A stretch of DNA of 64,000 nt from Thermocatellispora tengchongensis. Lineage in GTDB: Bacteria > Actinomycetota > Actinomycetes > Streptosporangiales > Streptosporangiaceae. A model generated the notes under the pieces. It saw nothing but the letters and a program-made list of their open reading frames with translations. It was not told the DNA's origin and made no database searches. A program made the position numbers and the translations under genes. Shown here in pieces: positions 53,671-62,525 of the stretch. Every line of letters begins with the position of its first letter. Position 1 is the stretch's first letter. The DNA lies in assembly GCF_014202315.1 (NCBI RefSeq), contig NZ_JACHGN010000016.1, forward strand, positions 186,001 through 250,000. Reading direction: 5' to 3'.

Positions 53671-54024
53671 ATGACCCAGTACCTGCTCAGCATCTACCAG
53701 CCCGACGGTCCCCCTCCCCCGCCCGAGATCCTCGACCCGATCATGAAGGACCTCGCCGTCCTGGAGCGCGAGATGCGGGAGGCCGGCGCGTGGGTGTTCT
53801 CCGGCGGGCTGCATCCGCCGGAGACCGCCACCGTGCTGCGGGTGCGCGACGGCGACACCCTCGTCACCGACGGGCCGTACCTGGAGGGCAAGGAGCACAT
53901 CGGCGGGTTCACCGTCGTCGAGGCGCCGGATCTGGACGCCGCCATGGAGTGGGGGCGCAGGCTCGCCGCCGCGACCACCCTGCCGGTGGAGGTGCGCCCG
54001 TTCCACGGCCCGGACGCGGGCTGA
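53671..54024 (+). CDS. YCII-related (DGPF) protein paired with the ECF sigma factor
   Basis: The 117-residue protein is a single YCII domain starting [20 protein letters not shown], with the signature [20 protein letters not shown] (DGPY/DGPF loop). The AGGAGG site at 53660 precedes ATG 53671. Its stop overlaps the ECF gene start, a gene pairing typical of ECF42 systems, in which DGPF proteins are co-encoded. Its biochemical activity is unknown. Confidence 0.9.
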   Translation: MTQYLLSIYQPDGPPPPPEILDPIMKDLAVLEREMREAGAWVFSGGLHPPETATVLRVRDGDTLVTDGPYLEGKEHIGGFTVVEAPDLDAAMEWGRRLAAATTLPVEVRPFHGPDAG

Positions 54025-55277
54025 TGCCGGACGTGCCGGTCCCGGCCGCGGACGTCGAGCGGGTGTTCCGCGAGGAGTACGCCCGCTCGGTGGCGGTCCT
54101 GGTGCGCGCCTTCGGCGACATCGACATCGCCGAGGAGGCGGTCCAGGAGGCGTTCGCCGTGGCGGTGCGCAAGTGGCCGGCCGAGGGGCCGCCGCCGAGC
54201 CCGGCCGGGTGGATCATCACCACCGCCCGCAACCGGGCCATCGACCGCCTGCGCCGCGAGTCCTCGCGCCAGGACCGGCACGCCCAGGCCTCGCTGCTGC
54301 GGTCGGCCGCCGAACCGATCGAGGAGGGTGCCGTGCCCGACGACCGGCTACGCCTGATCTTCACCTGCTGCCATCCCGCGCTGGGCGCCCCCGCCCGGGT
54401 CGCCCTCACGCTGCGCCTGCTGGGCGGGCTCACCACCGCCGAGATCGCCCGCGCCTTCCTGGTGCCCGAGCCGACCATGGCCCAGCGCCTCGTCCGCGCC
54501 AAGAACAAGATCCGGGCCGCGCGCATCCCCTACCGGGTGCCGGACGAGGCCGACCTGCCCGCCCGGCTGCACGCCGTGCTGGCCGTGATCTATCTGATCT
54601 TCAACGAGGGGTACGCGGCCAGCGAGGGCGAGCGGCTGGTCCGCGAGGACCTGTGCGCCGAGGCCGTACGGCTGGGCCGGCTGCTGGCCGGCCTGATGCC
54701 CGACGAGCCGGAGGTGCTGGGCCTGCTGGCGCTCATGCTGCTCACCCAGGCCCGCCGGCCCGCCCGCACCACGCCCGGCGGCGACCTGGTGGTGCTGGCC
54801 GAGCAGGACCGGGGCCTGTGGGACCGGGCGCTGATCGCCGAGGGCCACGACCTGGTCCGCGCCTGCCTGCGGCGCGGACGGCCGGGGCCGTACCAGATCC
54901 AGGCGGCCATCAACGCGGTGCACACCGACGCGGCGAGCGCGGCCGAGACCGACTGGCGGCAGATCCTGACGCTGTACGACCAGCTCCTGGCCGTCGCGCC
55001 GGGGCCGGTGGCCGAGCTGAACCGGGCGGTGGCGGTCGCCGAGGTCCACGGCCCGCAGGCCGGGCTGGACCTGGTGGAGCGGCTGGACCTGGGCGGGTAC
55101 CACGTGTTCCACGCCATACGCGCCGACCTGCTGCGCCGGCTGGGGCGGCGCGCGGAGGCCGCGGCGGCGTACGAGGAGGCGATGGCGCGCACGCGCAACG
55201 AGGCCGAGCGGGCCTTCCTGCGCCGCAGACGGGAGGAGCTGGACCGCAGGCGGGAGGAGCTGGACCGCGACCGCTGA
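54024..55277 (+). CDS. ECF42-type RNA polymerase sigma factor with long C-terminal domain
   Basis: The 417-residue protein has sigma region 2 ([39 protein letters not shown]) and region 4 ([37 protein letters not shown]). About 230 further residues of TPR-like helices follow, including [20 protein letters not shown] and [17 protein letters not shown]. The long C-terminal extension and the coupled DGPF gene define the ECF42 group, which lacks an anti-sigma factor; the extension is thought to control activity. It ends in repeated RREELDR. Confidence 0.92.
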   Translation: MPDVPVPAADVERVFREEYARSVAVLVRAFGDIDIAEEAVQEAFAVAVRKWPAEGPPPSPAGWIITTARNRAIDRLRRESSRQDRHAQASLLRSAAEPIEEGAVPDDRLRLIFTCCHPALGAPARVALTLRLLGGLTTAEIARAFLVPEPTMAQRLVRAKNKIRAARIPYRVPDEADLPARLHAVLAVIYLIFNEGYAASEGERLVREDLCAEAVRLGRLLAGLMPDEPEVLGLLALMLLTQARRPARTTPGGDLVVLAEQDRGLWDRALIAEGHDLVRACLRRGRPGPYQIQAAINAVHTDAASAAETDWRQILTLYDQLLAVAPGPVAELNRAVAVAEVHGPQAGLDLVERLDLGGYHVFHAIRADLLRRLGRRAEAAAAYEEAMARTRNEAERAFLRRRREELDRRREELDRDR

Positions 55278-55291
55278 GCCCCGGCCCGCCC

Positions 55292-55337
55292 CGGCCGGTG
55301 TTCGGCCGGTGTGCTCGGCCGGTGTGCTCAGCCGGTG
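55292..55337. repeat. Tandem 13-bp repeat between the sigma-factor and DUF6098 genes
   Basis: CGGCCGGTGTGCT is repeated exactly at 55303-55315 and 55316-55328, with partial copies on both sides. It lies between convergent genes and contains the DUF6098 stop codon. It is probably replication slippage. Confidence 0.7.
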
Positions 55338-55747
55338 GAGTCGCGGCCGGCGTCGAAGTGCTTCTCGTAGTGCTCCCTGGCCTCCTCCACCACGGCCTTG
55401 TCGATCCAGGCCACCGGCCGCACGTCCACCAGCAGCGGCTCGTGGTCGGGCCCCCGGGCCACGACCCGGCCCGTCAGCAGCCACGGGCGCCGCTCGTCGT
55501 CCTTCTCGGCCAGGTCGGCGTACTTGCACATCTGCCGGGCCAGCCAGTCCTTCAGCGGCCGGGTCCACCAGCACTCGGCGTCCATCACCGTGGCCGACAG
55601 GCCGGGCAGCGACAGCCCGCTCTCGTAGTCCACACTCGAACGCTCCGCGTCGCGCTCGGGCCCCAGCGAATAGCGCAGGTACAGCCCCGGATGAGCGGCC
55701 ACCACGGATTCCAGCCGGTCCAGGCTCTCGATGACCGGTAGCTCCAT
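55328..55747 (-). CDS. DUF6098-family protein
   Basis: This 139-residue cytoplasmic protein reads MELPVIESLDRLESVVAAHP, LYLRYSLGPERD, LSLPGLSATVMDAECWWTRP and GRVVARGPDHEPLLVDVRPV. This matches the actinobacterial DUF6098 family, which has no assigned function. ATG 55747 is preferred over ATG 55750. It lies 9 bases downstream of the PL8 lyase gene on the same strand, so the two may be co-transcribed. Confidence 0.7.
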   Translation of the reverse strand: MELPVIESLDRLESVVAAHPGLYLRYSLGPERDAERSSVDYESGLSLPGLSATVMDAECWWTRPLKDWLARQMCKYADLAEKDDERRPWLLTGRVVARGPDHEPLLVDVRPVAWIDKAVVEEAREHYEKHFDAGRDSTG

Positions 55748-55756
55748 CACCGCCCG

Positions 55757-58069
55757 CTACCCGCCGGCAGGGTGCCTAACCCGGACGTCGCCACCCGGAC
55801 GCCGCCGCCGCGAGCCGAGCCGGACGGTGACCGTGTGCGACGCCCCTGCGGTGCCGGCCAGCGGCCCGAACCGCAACGTCAACCGGGCCCCCGTACCCGC
55901 CCCTGCCAGCACCCCGGGCGCGTCCAGCACCGCCGCCACCGGCCGCCGCCACACCACCCGCAACTCATCCAGATCCCGCCGCGGATCGGCCACCGTCACC
56001 GTCGCCGTGCCGTCGCCCCGCTCCCGCACCAGCACCGCGCACGGCCCCGACGCCGCCAGCGGCCCCGCCCGGCCCGCCCGCCAGAAGTTCACCGCCGTGA
56101 TCCCCAGCGACGGCACCGCCACCCCCTGCCGCCGCGTGTCGTTGGCCAGCACCCGCACCCACCCCGCATCCCCCGCCCGCTCCCGCGTGGCCGCCAGGCT
56201 CGCCCCCGGCAGCAGCAGATACACATAACCCGCCGCCACCGGATCGACCCCGTGATCCAGCCACAACGTCACATACCCCCGCCGCCCCCGCCCCGCGCCC
56301 CGCTCCTCCCGCACCGTCCGCAACGGCGGGCAGGCCGGCAGCACGTACCCGCCGTGCCCCTCCAGATGCGCCCACCCGCCACGCCCGTCCACCGTCAGCC
56401 GCGCCCGGGTGCGCCGGTTGTCCACCACCGTCTCCACCCGCACCCCGTCGGACGCGCTGATCCCCGCCCCCAGGCACACCACCGCGTCATCGGCGAACAG
56501 CCACGACTTGAACGCCTCCAGGCTGCTGCCCAGCCCGTACAGGTGCTGCCCCACCATGCCGTGGCGGCCGTCGCCCGCCCCGCCGACCCACCGCGCCGGC
56601 GGGCAGGTCTCCCCCCACTCCCCGCCCGCCCCATCGGGCAGCGGCAGCGCCGCGACGGTGGTGCCCGGCAGCCGGTAGGGGTCCACCGTGGACCAGAAGG
56701 AGTCGGAGTAGTGGTCGTTGTGCGCCGGATCGGCCCACCAGTACAGCATCCCCGACCCGGTGTGCCAGCCGCGCAGGTTCTCCCCGTTGCCGTGCTCGTA
56801 GTGCCCCACCCACGCCGAGGCCATGCTCAGCGCCGCGCACCACCCCGGCCGCCGATGCACCGCCCGCGCGCTCTCCGGCAGGAGCCGGTGCCCCACCGGC
56901 TCCGCCGCCGCCGGCACGGACGCGTCGTCCAGCACCGCGGCCAGACGGGCGTGGAAGGCCAGGTCGGTGCTCTCGGCCTCGCGCAGCATCGGCCGCACCC
57001 GCTGCCGCGCCGCCCACCCCTTGACCATGGCCCGCCAGCGGGCCCGCTCGGCGGGCGCGGCCGACTCGGCCAGCAGCAGCACCGCCGCCGCGATCGCCCG
57101 GCCGCGCCGGTGGTCGCCGAACGGCCCGCGATCGATCGCGCGCCCGCTGACCAGGTCCATGCAGAACCCGTCGCGCACGAACGGCGCGACGGAACGCTCC
57201 ACCATGTCGAAGACGACCTGCCGGTCGGGGTCGGTGACCTCCCACGGCGAGCCGCGCAGCACCGCCAGCAGCGTGGCGACCCCCGACAGCAGCACCGCGC
57301 CGTAGGTGCCCTGGTACGGGATGGTGGTGTGCTGGAGGAAGGAGCCGTCACGGTGGAACCCGTCGCCCTCGGTGACGTACGGGAAGACCGGCGACAGCCC
57401 TCTGACGGCCAGCGCGGCCTTGGCCGGGTCGCGCCCCACCAGGGCGCGCAGCAGCGTCACCGTGCATAAGTCCACCCGGTTCGCCCCGGTGCTGGTGCCC
57501 TCGTAGGCCGTCAGCCGGCTCTCCGGCACGAAGTGGTCCACCGCCTCGCACAGCGCCGCCGCGCGCCCGGGGTCCAGGTGCGGGCCGATCAGCACCGCGG
57601 CGTCCAGCAGCGGCTTGGGGGTGCCGATCTCCCAGTTCCACCAGTTCCCCTCGGGCTCGGCGCCGGCGGCGTAGACCCGCTGCCGGTAGTGGTCGATCCC
57701 CGTGGCGACCGCCGCCGCCAGGGCCGGATCGCCGGTCAGGCCCGTGCCCGGCAGGGCGTACGCGCGCGCCATCGTGTGCAGGCGCCCCGGGGTGCCGTCG
57801 AAGGACGGGAACGGCAGGTCCGGCCAGAGCGAGGCGTCGGCGAGCGCCATCGTGGCGCGGAGGCGGGCCGCCGTCGCGCCGAGACGCGCCAGCCGCGAGC
57901 GGTACGGCTCGGCCCGCGCGTCCAGGCCCGCACCGGCCGTCACCTCCGCCCACCGCCGCCGTACCGTCGCCAAGGCGTCGTCGCCGCCGAGGTGGGGCGG
58001 GCCGATCAGCGCGCCCGTCGCGGCGACCCCGCCGAGCCGCAGGAAAGACCGCCTGGAGTATCCGTCCAC
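55757..58069 (-). CDS. Tat-exported polysaccharide lyase family 8 (hyaluronate/chondroitin/xanthan lyase type)
   Basis: The 770-residue enzyme has a clear twin-arginine signal (YSRRSFLRLGG, residues 4-14). The alpha/alpha-toroid carries aromatic NWWNWEIG (142-149) and the catalytic set N197 (TGANR), H247 (FLQHTTIPY) and Y256 (YQGTYG). The 50- and 9-residue spacings equal those of Asn, His and Tyr in characterised PL8 lyases, and R310/R314 (SGRAIDR) fit the helper arginines. A C-terminal beta-sandwich follows. It would cleave a uronic-acid polysaccharide by beta-elimination outside the cell. No dedicated uronate pathway is nearby, so the polymer is undetermined. Confidence 0.92.
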   Translation of the reverse strand: MDGYSRRSFLRLGGVAATGALIGPPHLGGDDALATVRRRWAEVTAGAGLDARAEPYRSRLARLGATAARLRATMALADASLWPDLPFPSFDGTPGRLHTMARAYALPGTGLTGDPALAAAVATGIDHYRQRVYAAGAEPEGNWWNWEIGTPKPLLDAAVLIGPHLDPGRAAALCEAVDHFVPESRLTAYEGTSTGANRVDLCTVTLLRALVGRDPAKAALAVRGLSPVFPYVTEGDGFHRDGSFLQHTTIPYQGTYGAVLLSGVATLLAVLRGSPWEVTDPDRQVVFDMVERSVAPFVRDGFCMDLVSGRAIDRGPFGDHRRGRAIAAAVLLLAESAAPAERARWRAMVKGWAARQRVRPMLREAESTDLAFHARLAAVLDDASVPAAAEPVGHRLLPESARAVHRRPGWCAALSMASAWVGHYEHGNGENLRGWHTGSGMLYWWADPAHNDHYSDSFWSTVDPYRLPGTTVAALPLPDGAGGEWGETCPPARWVGGAGDGRHGMVGQHLYGLGSSLEAFKSWLFADDAVVCLGAGISASDGVRVETVVDNRRTRARLTVDGRGGWAHLEGHGGYVLPACPPLRTVREERGAGRGRRGYVTLWLDHGVDPVAAGYVYLLLPGASLAATRERAGDAGWVRVLANDTRRQGVAVPSLGITAVNFWRAGRAGPLAASGPCAVLVRERGDGTATVTVADPRRDLDELRVVWRRPVAAVLDAPGVLAGAGTGARLTLRFGPLAGTAGASHTVTVRLGSRRRRPGGDVRVRHPAGG

Positions 58070-58114
58070 GGATGGATTATCACGTGGGAGATCATGGCGA
58101 GCGGCGACCCGGCG

Positions 58115-58127
58115 CCTTTACAAAGTA
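58115..58127 (+). repeat. CCTTTAC-N3-GTA element, copy 4
   Basis: CCTTTACAAAGTA followed by GATCACC lies 24 bases beyond the stop of the glycosyltransferase gene and 46 bases upstream of the lyase start. It shares the extended form GCGCCTTTAC-N3-GTAGAT with copy 3. Confidence 0.55.
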
Positions 58128-58150
58128 GATCACCGATCTCGCCCGGTGGA

Positions 58151-58954
58151 TCACTCGTCTTCGATGACCCGGTCGTAGCACTCCACCTCGCGATCCGGGA
58201 CCGTCGTGGGCAGCTCCAGGTGGTAGGCGCGGCTGGGCAGCAGCCCCGCGCCGCCGTAGCGCTCCATCACCCGCACCTGGGCCACCACGTCCTCCCCGGC
58301 GTGGACGGGCGGCACCCGGGTCCAGAAGTCGAACCCGCCGCAGTCGAGCAGCCGCTTGCGGTGGAACAACACGCAGCCGCCGATCCAGGCCACCTTGTAC
58401 GCCCGCCACGCCCGCCCGTCCCGGGCGTGCCGCTGGGCCAGGTGCAGCGGGTTGGCCGCGTTGTGCAGGATGTGCCGGCGCCACTCCCCCGTGCCGCGGC
58501 GCACCCGCTCGGGCTCCACCGGCCCCGCCCACTCCTCGTACGGCTCCAGCTCGTGCGGGCGCACGTCGTCGCGGTAGGACAGCCCCTGCACCGCGAAGCC
58601 GACGAACCCGCAGTCCAGCCGCTCGGCGGCGTCGAGCAGGACCCGCACCGCGTCCGGCTCCAGCCACACGTCGTCGTCCAGGCACAGCGCGTACCGCCCC
58701 TCGGCGCGGCCGAGCAGGAAGGCCCGCTGCTCGGCCATGCCGCGCGGCGGGACGTGCCTGAGCACCTCCACCGGGTGGCCCCGGTGCCGCAGGACGCGCA
58801 CGGCCGAGGCCACCAGCGGGTCCTCCTCAGCCGGTGCGGCCGACTGGTCGGAGACGACGACGCGGAAGCCCTCCTCGCTCTGCGCGGCGAGGCCGGTGAG
58901 GGTCACCGCGAGCGCACCGGGCCGGTCCTTGGTCGGTATCAGCACGTCCAGCAC
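58151..58954 (-). CDS. Family 2 glycosyltransferase
   Basis: The 267-residue GT-A enzyme starts MLDVLIPTKDRPGALAVTLT, with the nucleotide-sugar-binding RVVVSDQS strand and the metal-binding DxD-type CLDDDVWLEPDAV at about residues 90-102. It has AWIGGCVLFHRKRLLDCGGF and AGEDVVAQVRVMERYG (the ED catalytic-base region). It has no membrane helices. It would transfer a sugar to a polymer or small acceptor. The GTG at 58954 is the start. Confidence 0.88.
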   Translation of the reverse strand: MLDVLIPTKDRPGALAVTLTGLAAQSEEGFRVVVSDQSAAPAEEDPLVASAVRVLRHRGHPVEVLRHVPPRGMAEQRAFLLGRAEGRYALCLDDDVWLEPDAVRVLLDAAERLDCGFVGFAVQGLSYRDDVRPHELEPYEEWAGPVEPERVRRGTGEWRRHILHNAANPLHLAQRHARDGRAWRAYKVAWIGGCVLFHRKRLLDCGGFDFWTRVPPVHAGEDVVAQVRVMERYGGAGLLPSRAYHLELPTTVPDREVECYDRVIEDE

Positions 58955-59070
58955 GGGCCCTCGATACCCCGGGCTCCCTCTGGATAACGCCCGCCGCCGG
59001 GCAAGAGGTCGCCCGGACCTCCGCGCCGCCCCGCGCACCCGGCCGGGCCCGGTTTGCTAGCGTCGCCAGT

Positions 59071-60009
59071 GTGATCGCCCCGCTTCGTTCCCGGCTGCAC
59101 GCCCGGCGCCACGAGCGGCGCTACGCGGTCCTGGACGCGCCGTCGAACCTCGGCCTGCGCCCGCCCGCGCCCGGCGCGGTCCCCGGCTGCCACAAGGCGC
59201 CGTGGGCGCTGCGCGATGCCGGCCTGGTGGCGCGGCTCGGGGCGACCGACGCGGGCGCGGTGGTGCCGCCGCGCTACGTGGCCGACTGGGAGCCCGGCGA
59301 CGGCGTGCGCAACGGCCCGGCCGTCGCCGAGTACGCCGGGAGGCTGTCCCGCCGTGTGGCGGCGCTGCTCGACTCGGGCCGGTTCCCGGTCCTGCTGGGC
59401 GGCGACTGCTCGATCCTGCTCGGCCCGGCGCTCGCGCTGCGCCGCTCGGGCCGGTTCGGCCTGGCCTACCTGGACGCCCACGCCGACTTCCGGCACCCGG
59501 GCAACTCCCCGTACGTCTCCTCGGCGGCCGGCGAGGACGTCGCGCTGGTGACCGGCCGGGGCGAGGCGTACCTGACCGACATCGACGGGCTGCGGCCGTA
59601 CATGCGCGATGAGGACGTGATCCTGCTCGGCGTGCGCGACGAGGAGGACCTCGGCCACATCGCCGGCAGCGGCATCGCGGCCGTGACCAGCGCCGAGATC
59701 ATCTCCGGCGGCGTCGCCCCCGCGCTCGACGCGGCCAGGAAGGTGCTCACCCGGGGCGAGCTGGACGGCTTCTGGATCCACGCCGACGCCGACGTGCTCG
59801 ACCCGTCGCTACTGCCGGCCGTCGACTCGCCGGTGCCCGGCGGGCTGGACGCCGGGCAGTTCACCGAGCTGCTGCGCTCGCTGGCCGCGCTGCCGGGCGC
59901 GGCCGGGGTGGAGATCACGATCCTCGACCCCGACCTCGACCCGGACGGCGCGCAGGCCGCCCTCCTGGTGGATCTGATCACCACCGCCCTGGCCCCCGGT
60001 CGGGCTTAA
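59071..60009 (+). CDS. Arginase/agmatinase-fold (ureohydrolase) family protein
   Basis: The 312-residue protein has the ureohydrolase core: LLGGDCSILLG (about residues 108-118), AYLDAHADFR (about 132-141), WIHADADVLDPSLLPAVDSP (about 236-255) and late GVEITILDPDLD. In classical arginases the first motif is GGDHS; here the manganese-ligand histidine is Cys113. The other aspartates are kept. The substitution suggests altered metal binding or a different ureido/guanidino substrate. TAGCGT lies 7 bases before the GTG start, consistent with a leaderless transcript. Confidence 0.85.
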   Translation: MIAPLRSRLHARRHERRYAVLDAPSNLGLRPPAPGAVPGCHKAPWALRDAGLVARLGATDAGAVVPPRYVADWEPGDGVRNGPAVAEYAGRLSRRVAALLDSGRFPVLLGGDCSILLGPALALRRSGRFGLAYLDAHADFRHPGNSPYVSSAAGEDVALVTGRGEAYLTDIDGLRPYMRDEDVILLGVRDEEDLGHIAGSGIAAVTSAEIISGGVAPALDAARKVLTRGELDGFWIHADADVLDPSLLPAVDSPVPGGLDAGQFTELLRSLAALPGAAGVEITILDPDLDPDGAQAALLVDLITTALAPGRA

Positions 60010-60064
60010 CCGGCGGGCGTGGCAGACTCGGCCCGGACCAGCCCGCGACCGTTTGGAGGACACG

Positions 60065-60850
60065 TTGCGCCGCGCCGAACCTTCCGTACGCCTGATCGCC
60101 CGCCCGCGCCTGGACTACGACGAGGTGGCGGCCTACCTCGCCGAGGTCGGCGGCGAGAGCTGGCTGGAGCGCGTGGACCGCGGCGAGCTGGACGACGCGC
60201 AGAACCTGGCCGAGTTCGCGGGCCGCATCTGCTACCGCTCCTGGGAGCCCGGCCTGAACCCGAACGTCACCCGCATCCGCACCGACCAGGAGGAGTACCT
60301 GCGCAACATCCTGGCCAGCGCGCACGGCTCGGTGCTCGAACACGTGAGCTTCAGCTTCGTGCTGCACGACGTGAGCCGGGTGACCACGCACGAGCTGGTG
60401 CGGCACCGGGCCGGCACGGCGGTGTCGCAGGAGTCGCTGCGGTTCGTGCGCCTGGACGACCTGCCGTTCTGGTTCCCGGGGTGGGCGCTGGAGGACCCGG
60501 AGCTCATGGAGCGCGCCACCGCCCTGCTGGAGCGGATGGAGGAGTTCCAGACGTGGATGGCCGGCCACTTCGGGCTGGACGAGCCCGGGGTGCCCTTCGC
60601 GGAGAAGAAGGCGAAGACGTCCTTCATGCGGCGCTTCGCCCCGGAAGGGCTGGCCACCGGGCTGGTGTGGACCGCGAACGTGCGCACCCTGCGGCACGTG
60701 ATCGAGAGCCGTACGGCGCCGGGGGCCGAGGAGGAGATCCGGCTCGTCTTCGGCAAGGTCGGCGAGCTGATGGCCAAGGAGGCCCCGGCCCTGTTCGGCG
60801 ACTACACCGTGGAGGACGGCGCCTGGATCCCGGGCTGGCGCAAGGTCTGA
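60065..60850 (+). CDS. thyX: ThyX, flavin-dependent thymidylate synthase
   Basis: The 261-residue enzyme methylates dUMP using FAD, NADPH and methylenetetrahydrofolate. The ThyX motif reads RHRAGTAVSQESLRF (residues 113-127); it contains eight residues between RHR and the serine instead of the seven of the standard RHRx7S. Flanking LEHVSFSFVLHDVSRVTTHE and RTLRHVIESRTAPGAEEEIR are typical. I chose TTG 60065 because GGAGG lies 5 bases upstream. Its last 49 bases overlap the 3' end of the convergent IclR gene. Confidence 0.93.
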   Translation: MRRAEPSVRLIARPRLDYDEVAAYLAEVGGESWLERVDRGELDDAQNLAEFAGRICYRSWEPGLNPNVTRIRTDQEEYLRNILASAHGSVLEHVSFSFVLHDVSRVTTHELVRHRAGTAVSQESLRFVRLDDLPFWFPGWALEDPELMERATALLERMEEFQTWMAGHFGLDEPGVPFAEKKAKTSFMRRFAPEGLATGLVWTANVRTLRHVIESRTAPGAEEEIRLVFGKVGELMAKEAPALFGDYTVEDGAWIPGWRKV

Positions 60851-61602
60851 GCCGGCCCGCGGTAGCCGAGCGTGCGCGAGAGCGCCAGCGCGGCGGTGTG
60901 CACGGCCGGGGCCACCCGGGCCAGGCGCACGCGGTTGACCCAGCCCGAGACCGACAGCGCGCCCAGCACCTCGCCGTCGCGGCCGTGCACCGGGCTGGCC
61001 GCGCACACGATGCCGCGCCCCGACTCCTCGTTGTCGTAGGCCACGCCGTCGCGGCGGATGCGGGCCAGTTCCCTGGCCAGCAGGCCGGGGGCGACGAGGC
61101 TGCGCTCGCTGACCCGGGCCAGCTCGCCGTCCAGCACCGCCCGGGTCACCTCGGGCGGGGAGAAGGCCAGGATCGCCTTGCCCACGCCGGTGGCGTGGGC
61201 GGGCAGCCTGCCGCCGACGCGCGAGGGCAGCGCGGGACCGCCCGGCGTGCCGAGGATCTCGACGTAGACGACCTCGCGGCCCTCCAGCACGGCGAGGTGG
61301 ACGGTCTGCCGGGTCGCCTCGCGCAGGTCGGCCATGTACGGCAGCGCCGCGTCGCGCAGCACCCGCTGCCGGGGCACCCGCTGCCCGATCTCGAACAGGC
61401 GCAGGCCCAGACGGACCTCCGTCCCGCACCGCTCCAGCAGGCCCTCCTCGATCAGGCCGAGCGTGATCCGGTGCACGGTCGAGCGGGGCAGCCCGGTCCG
61501 CCGCGCCAGCTCGGCGGCTCCCACGGCGTCGTCCTCAGCCCGGAACGCGCCCAGGACGCGGGACACCCGGTGCAGGTACGACTCGTCGGACTTGGGCGGC
61601 AT
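60802..61602 (-). CDS. IclR family transcriptional regulator
   Basis: The 266-residue protein has an N-terminal winged helix ([20 protein letters not shown], about residues 27-46) and the IclR effector domain ([35 protein letters not shown]). It lies directly upstream of, and divergent from, the hydratase-dehydrogenase-aldolase operon at 61728, as many IclR activators of aromatic or steroid catabolism do. Start ATG 61602 is preferred over GTG 61611. The end overlaps thyX. Confidence 0.9.
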   Translation of the reverse strand: MPPKSDESYLHRVSRVLGAFRAEDDAVGAAELARRTGLPRSTVHRITLGLIEEGLLERCGTEVRLGLRLFEIGQRVPRQRVLRDAALPYMADLREATRQTVHLAVLEGREVVYVEILGTPGGPALPSRVGGRLPAHATGVGKAILAFSPPEVTRAVLDGELARVSERSLVAPGLLARELARIRRDGVAYDNEESGRGIVCAASPVHGRDGEVLGALSVSGWVNRVRLARVAPAVHTAALALSRTLGYRGPAQTLRQPGIQAPSSTV

Positions 61603-61727
61603 ACCCGTCACTGTACGGCCCTCGTCCCGTCACGCGGGACACGCCCGTTGGCCGGGGCGTGCCGGGCGGACCAGTATTCACCTGGGAGGACGAGCCTCGC
61701 CCTGGGAGCACGACGAGAGGAACGACT

Positions 61728-62525
61728 ATGGACCCGGGTTCCGCGGACAAGGCCGCCGCAGAGCTGCTGGCGGCGTACGCCAGTGGCAATCCGATCCAGC
61801 CACTTACCACCACATATCCAGATCTGTCGGTCGAGGACGCCTACGCCATCCAGCGCGCCCAGATCGAGGTCTTCCTGGAGCGCGGCGCCCGGATCAAGGG
61901 GCACAAGGTCGGGCTGACCTCGGCCGCGATGCAGCGCCAGCTCGGCGTGGACCAGCCCGACTACGGCCACCTGCTGGACACCATGTTCCACCTGGACGGC
62001 GCGCCCATCGACACCGGCCGCTTCATCCAGCCCAGGATCGAGCCGGAGATCGCCTTCGTGCTGCGCCGCCCCCTGGCCGGCCCCGGCGTGACCGCGGCCG
62101 ACGCGGTCGCCGCGGTCGACTTCGTGCTGCCCGCGCTGGAGATCATCGACTCCCGGATCGCCGACTGGCGGATCACCCTGGCCGACACGATCGCCGACAA
62201 CGCCTCCAGCGGCGGCGTGGTGCTCGGCAACCGCCCGGTCCGCCTGGACGCCGTGGACCTGGTCCTGGCCGGGTGCCTGCTGCACCGCAACGGCGCCCTG
62301 ATCGACACCGGGGCGGGCGGCGCGGTGCTCGGCTCCCCGCTCAACGCCCTGGTCTGGCTGGCCAACGTGCTCGGCGAGCAGGGCGTGACCCTGGAGGCCG
62401 GGCACGTCGTCCTGCCCGGCTCGATCACCGCCGCGATCCCGGTGGCGCCGGGCGACGTCGTCACCGCCACCCTGGCCGGAATCGGCACCGTCACCGCCCG
62501 CTTCGCGGCAGAGGAGGCCAGGTGA
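61728..62525 (+). CDS. 2-keto-4-pentenoate (2-hydroxypenta-2,4-dienoate) hydratase
   Basis: The 265-residue protein is a full FAH-superfamily hydratase (MhpD/HsaE/BphH): [31 protein letters not shown] with the metal-ligand glutamates, [11 protein letters not shown] and GQ-type lid residues. It adds water to the dienoate made by meta-cleavage hydrolases, giving 4-hydroxy-2-oxo acids for the aldolase. A GAGAGGA site precedes ATG 61728. It is first in a three-gene overlapping operon. Confidence 0.93.
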   Translation: MDPGSADKAAAELLAAYASGNPIQPLTTTYPDLSVEDAYAIQRAQIEVFLERGARIKGHKVGLTSAAMQRQLGVDQPDYGHLLDTMFHLDGAPIDTGRFIQPRIEPEIAFVLRRPLAGPGVTAADAVAAVDFVLPALEIIDSRIADWRITLADTIADNASSGGVVLGNRPVRLDAVDLVLAGCLLHRNGALIDTGAGGAVLGSPLNALVWLANVLGEQGVTLEAGHVVLPGSITAAIPVAPGDVVTATLAGIGTVTARFAAEEAR

